From: Myxococcales bacterium
GTDB lineage: Bacteria > Myxococcota > Myxococcia > Myxococcales > Myxococcaceae
Assembly: GCA_020846875.1 (NCBI GenBank)
Contig: JADLDB010000059.1
Span: 124,001 to 188,000 of the forward strand
Length of the DNA stretch: 64,000 bases
Direction of reading: 5' to 3'
Part shown: piece after piece, positions 62,804-64,000 of the stretch
Layout of the letters: each line of letters opens with the position of its first letter
How positions within the stretch are numbered: the first letter of the stretch is position 1
The notes under the pieces: model-generated
Databases searched by the model: none
Told to the model about the DNA's origin: nothing
Seen by the model: only the letters and a program-made list of their open reading frames with translations
Translations under genes and position numbers: made by a program

Positions 62804-63360
62804 CGATCTGGCGCTCCTGCGCGAAGCACGCTCAAATCGCCGTCGTGCCGGAGTCGCTGCTCGTCTGGTTCAACCTCTTCACCGATGATCCCGCCGGCGC
62901 GCGCACCCGGCTCAGCGGGCGTCCGGTCCTGCTCTACGAGCCGCCGCTGGAAGACGAGCCGGACGACGACGCGGACGAGGACTACCGGCTGCGCACCCAG
63001 TCGGGGATCATCATGCCGGCGATCGGCGGCGGCGAGCCGCTGGCGGTGGTGGTGGAGAAGAGCAAAGAGAACGCCTTCCAGAAGCGGATCACCGTGGGGC
63101 GCACGGCCAACAACGACATCGTGCTCGACGATCAGTCCGTCTCCCGCTTCCACGCCTACCTGCAGCAGGACGATCACCAGGCCTGGACGTTGACGGACGC
63201 GGGCTCGCGCAACGGCTCCTTCGTGGCAGGGCGGCGGATCGTCGCGCGCAAGGCGGTGGCGCTGGCCAACGCCGTGGTGGTGCGGATCGGCGCGGTGCAG
63301 CTCACCTTCTTCTCGGCGGCGGGCTTCTTGGAGCTGCTCAAGAAGCGGGCCCAGAGGTGA
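62779..63360 (+). CDS. FHA-domain protein
   Basis: This 193-residue protein has an unrecognised N-terminal 90 residues and then a C-terminal forkhead-associated domain with all phosphothreonine-binding landmarks: GRTANNDIV, SRFHAYL and SRNGSFVAG. FHA proteins bind phosphothreonine on kinase targets. The ATG lies inside the end of the preceding gene. A PP2C phosphatase gene follows 76 bases downstream. Confidence 0.9.
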   Translation: MSGSPRALTIWRSCAKHAQIAVVPESLLVWFNLFTDDPAGARTRLSGRPVLLYEPPLEDEPDDDADEDYRLRTQSGIIMPAIGGGEPLAVVVEKSKENAFQKRITVGRTANNDIVLDDQSVSRFHAYLQQDDHQAWTLTDAGSRNGSFVAGRRIVARKAVALANAVVVRIGAVQLTFFSAAGFLELLKKRAQR

Positions 63361-63375
63361 CCTGATTCATTCACC

Positions 63376-63405
63376 TTGCCCCCACTTGGGCCTACCCCCT
63401 ACAGT
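63376..63405 (+). promoter_or_regulatory. Possible sigma-70-type promoter for the PP2C gene
   Basis: TTGCCC (63376-63381) and TACAGT (63400-63405) are separated by 18 bases, 31 bases before the GTG start. The match is modest in such GC-rich DNA. Confidence 0.3.
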
Positions 63406-63436
63406 CAGCGGCGTTTTTTCTTCGCAAGGGACCTGC

Positions 63437-64000
63437 GTGCTCACCACCGAAGCACACGGCAAGACTGACGTCGGCCGCAAGCGGCAGCACAACGAAGACG
63501 CGATGCTGGTCGACCCCGCGCTGGGGCTCTACATCGTCGCGGACGGCATGGGCGGTCACGCCGCCGGCGAGGTGGCCAGCGCCCGCGCCGTGGAGGTGGT
63601 GCGCCAGCACCTGATCACCAACAAGAGCATCCTCCAGGATCTCGAGAAGGACGCGAACCAGGCCGCCCGGGCCGCCGCCGCCAGCCTGGTCGAGGTCGCG
63701 GTGCAGCGGGCCTGCGCGGACATCTACAAGCTGGCCACCACCGACGCCTCCAAGCGGGGCATGGGCACCACCTTCGTGTGCCTGGCGATCTCGGGGACCA
63801 AGGGCGTGATCGGCCACGTCGGGGACAGCCGCGTCTACCTGGTGCGCAACGGCCAGTGCCACCGCCTGACCGAGGATCACACGTTGATCTCCGCGCAGCT
63901 CAAGGCGGGGACGATCACCAAGGAGCAGGCCGCCACCAGTCAGTACCGCAACGTGATCACCAGGGCGGTGGGGATCCAGGAGTCGGTGCAGGTCGACACG
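63437..64000 (+). CDS. PP2C-type protein phosphatase, 3' end outside window
   Basis: The first 188 residues of a bacterial PP2C (PrpC/Stp-like) are visible, and the frame stays open to the right edge. Motifs in order are DVGRKRQHNEDA, VADGMGGHAAGEVAS, GTTFVCLAI, GHVGDSRVYLVR and LTEDHTLIS. The metal-binding aspartates and the RxxNED entry are kept, so it should dephosphorylate Ser/Thr sites and counter the kinases of this genome. The GTG follows AAGGG (63427-63431) at a normal distance. It pairs naturally with the FHA gene upstream. Confidence 0.92.
   Translation, partial: MLTTEAHGKTDVGRKRQHNEDAMLVDPALGLYIVADGMGGHAAGEVASARAVEVVRQHLITNKSILQDLEKDANQAARAAAASLVEVAVQRACADIYKLATTDASKRGMGTTFVCLAISGTKGVIGHVGDSRVYLVRNGQCHRLTEDHTLISAQLKAGTITKEQAATSQYRNVITRAVGIQESVQVDT

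Overview
The window is GC-rich, densely coding bacterial DNA that looks like a myxobacterium (Myxococcota, order Myxococcales). The evidence is three MYXO-CTERM-type C-terminal tails (genes at 25316, 32423 and 43142), a MXAN_6640-type metalloprotease, a TPR-tailed Ser/Thr kinase, a PEGA pseudokinase, MopE-type and CGNG-type cysteine-rich repeats, and several bacterial caspases. No insertion sequence, prophage or CRISPR array was seen. Functions are read from motifs in the translations; no database search was run.

Layout. 1-7554: the end of an Hsp70-like ATPase, a VWA protein, a decayed ABC1/UbiB-kinase remnant, a large kinase-TPR protein and miaB. 7627-16448: a tiny secreted SFPD-repeat protein, then a tightly overlapping chain of trypsin-like lipoprotein, membrane caspase and two CsgG/FlgO-like proteins. 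16452-18737: a CorA-like membrane protein lacking the GMN motif, on the minus strand. 18866-24395: a second chain of CsgG-like protein, TPR membrane protein and secreted caspase, then a cyclic-nucleotide-binding protein, a secreted protein and a DedA protein. 24400-25027: a ribbon-helix-helix protein with a 55-residue partner, and a CAT-anticodon tRNA with its terminator.

25132-39849: a probable GEMM-I cyclic-di-GMP riboswitch precedes a collinear block of surface proteins (beta-propeller/MYXO-CTERM, Ig-like, outer-membrane barrel, DUF11-like/MYXO-CTERM, MopE-repeat). The block ends with a VOC protein and a protein carrying an intact MshEN cyclic-di-GMP-binding motif. A PilZ protein lies further on at 58174, so cyclic-di-GMP is a recurring theme.

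39853-48611 is mostly minus strand: PEGA pseudokinase, HtrA protease, MXAN_6640-type metalloprotease, HmuY-like lipoprotein, agmatinase-family enzyme and quinone oxidoreductase. 48680-64000 holds mainly housekeeping genes (aminopeptidase P, accD, folC, grpE, a second HtrA, glutamate dehydrogenase, tRNA-Thr, yacG), a GH94-like lipoprotein, an FG-GAP lipoprotein and an FHA/PP2C pair cut by the window end.

The two most interesting items are the riboswitch-headed surface block and the repeated association of caspases with CsgG-like proteins, whose topology predicts that the proteases act in the periplasm. No gene-free stretch exceeds 300 bases; the longest, 25028-25315, contains the riboswitch.
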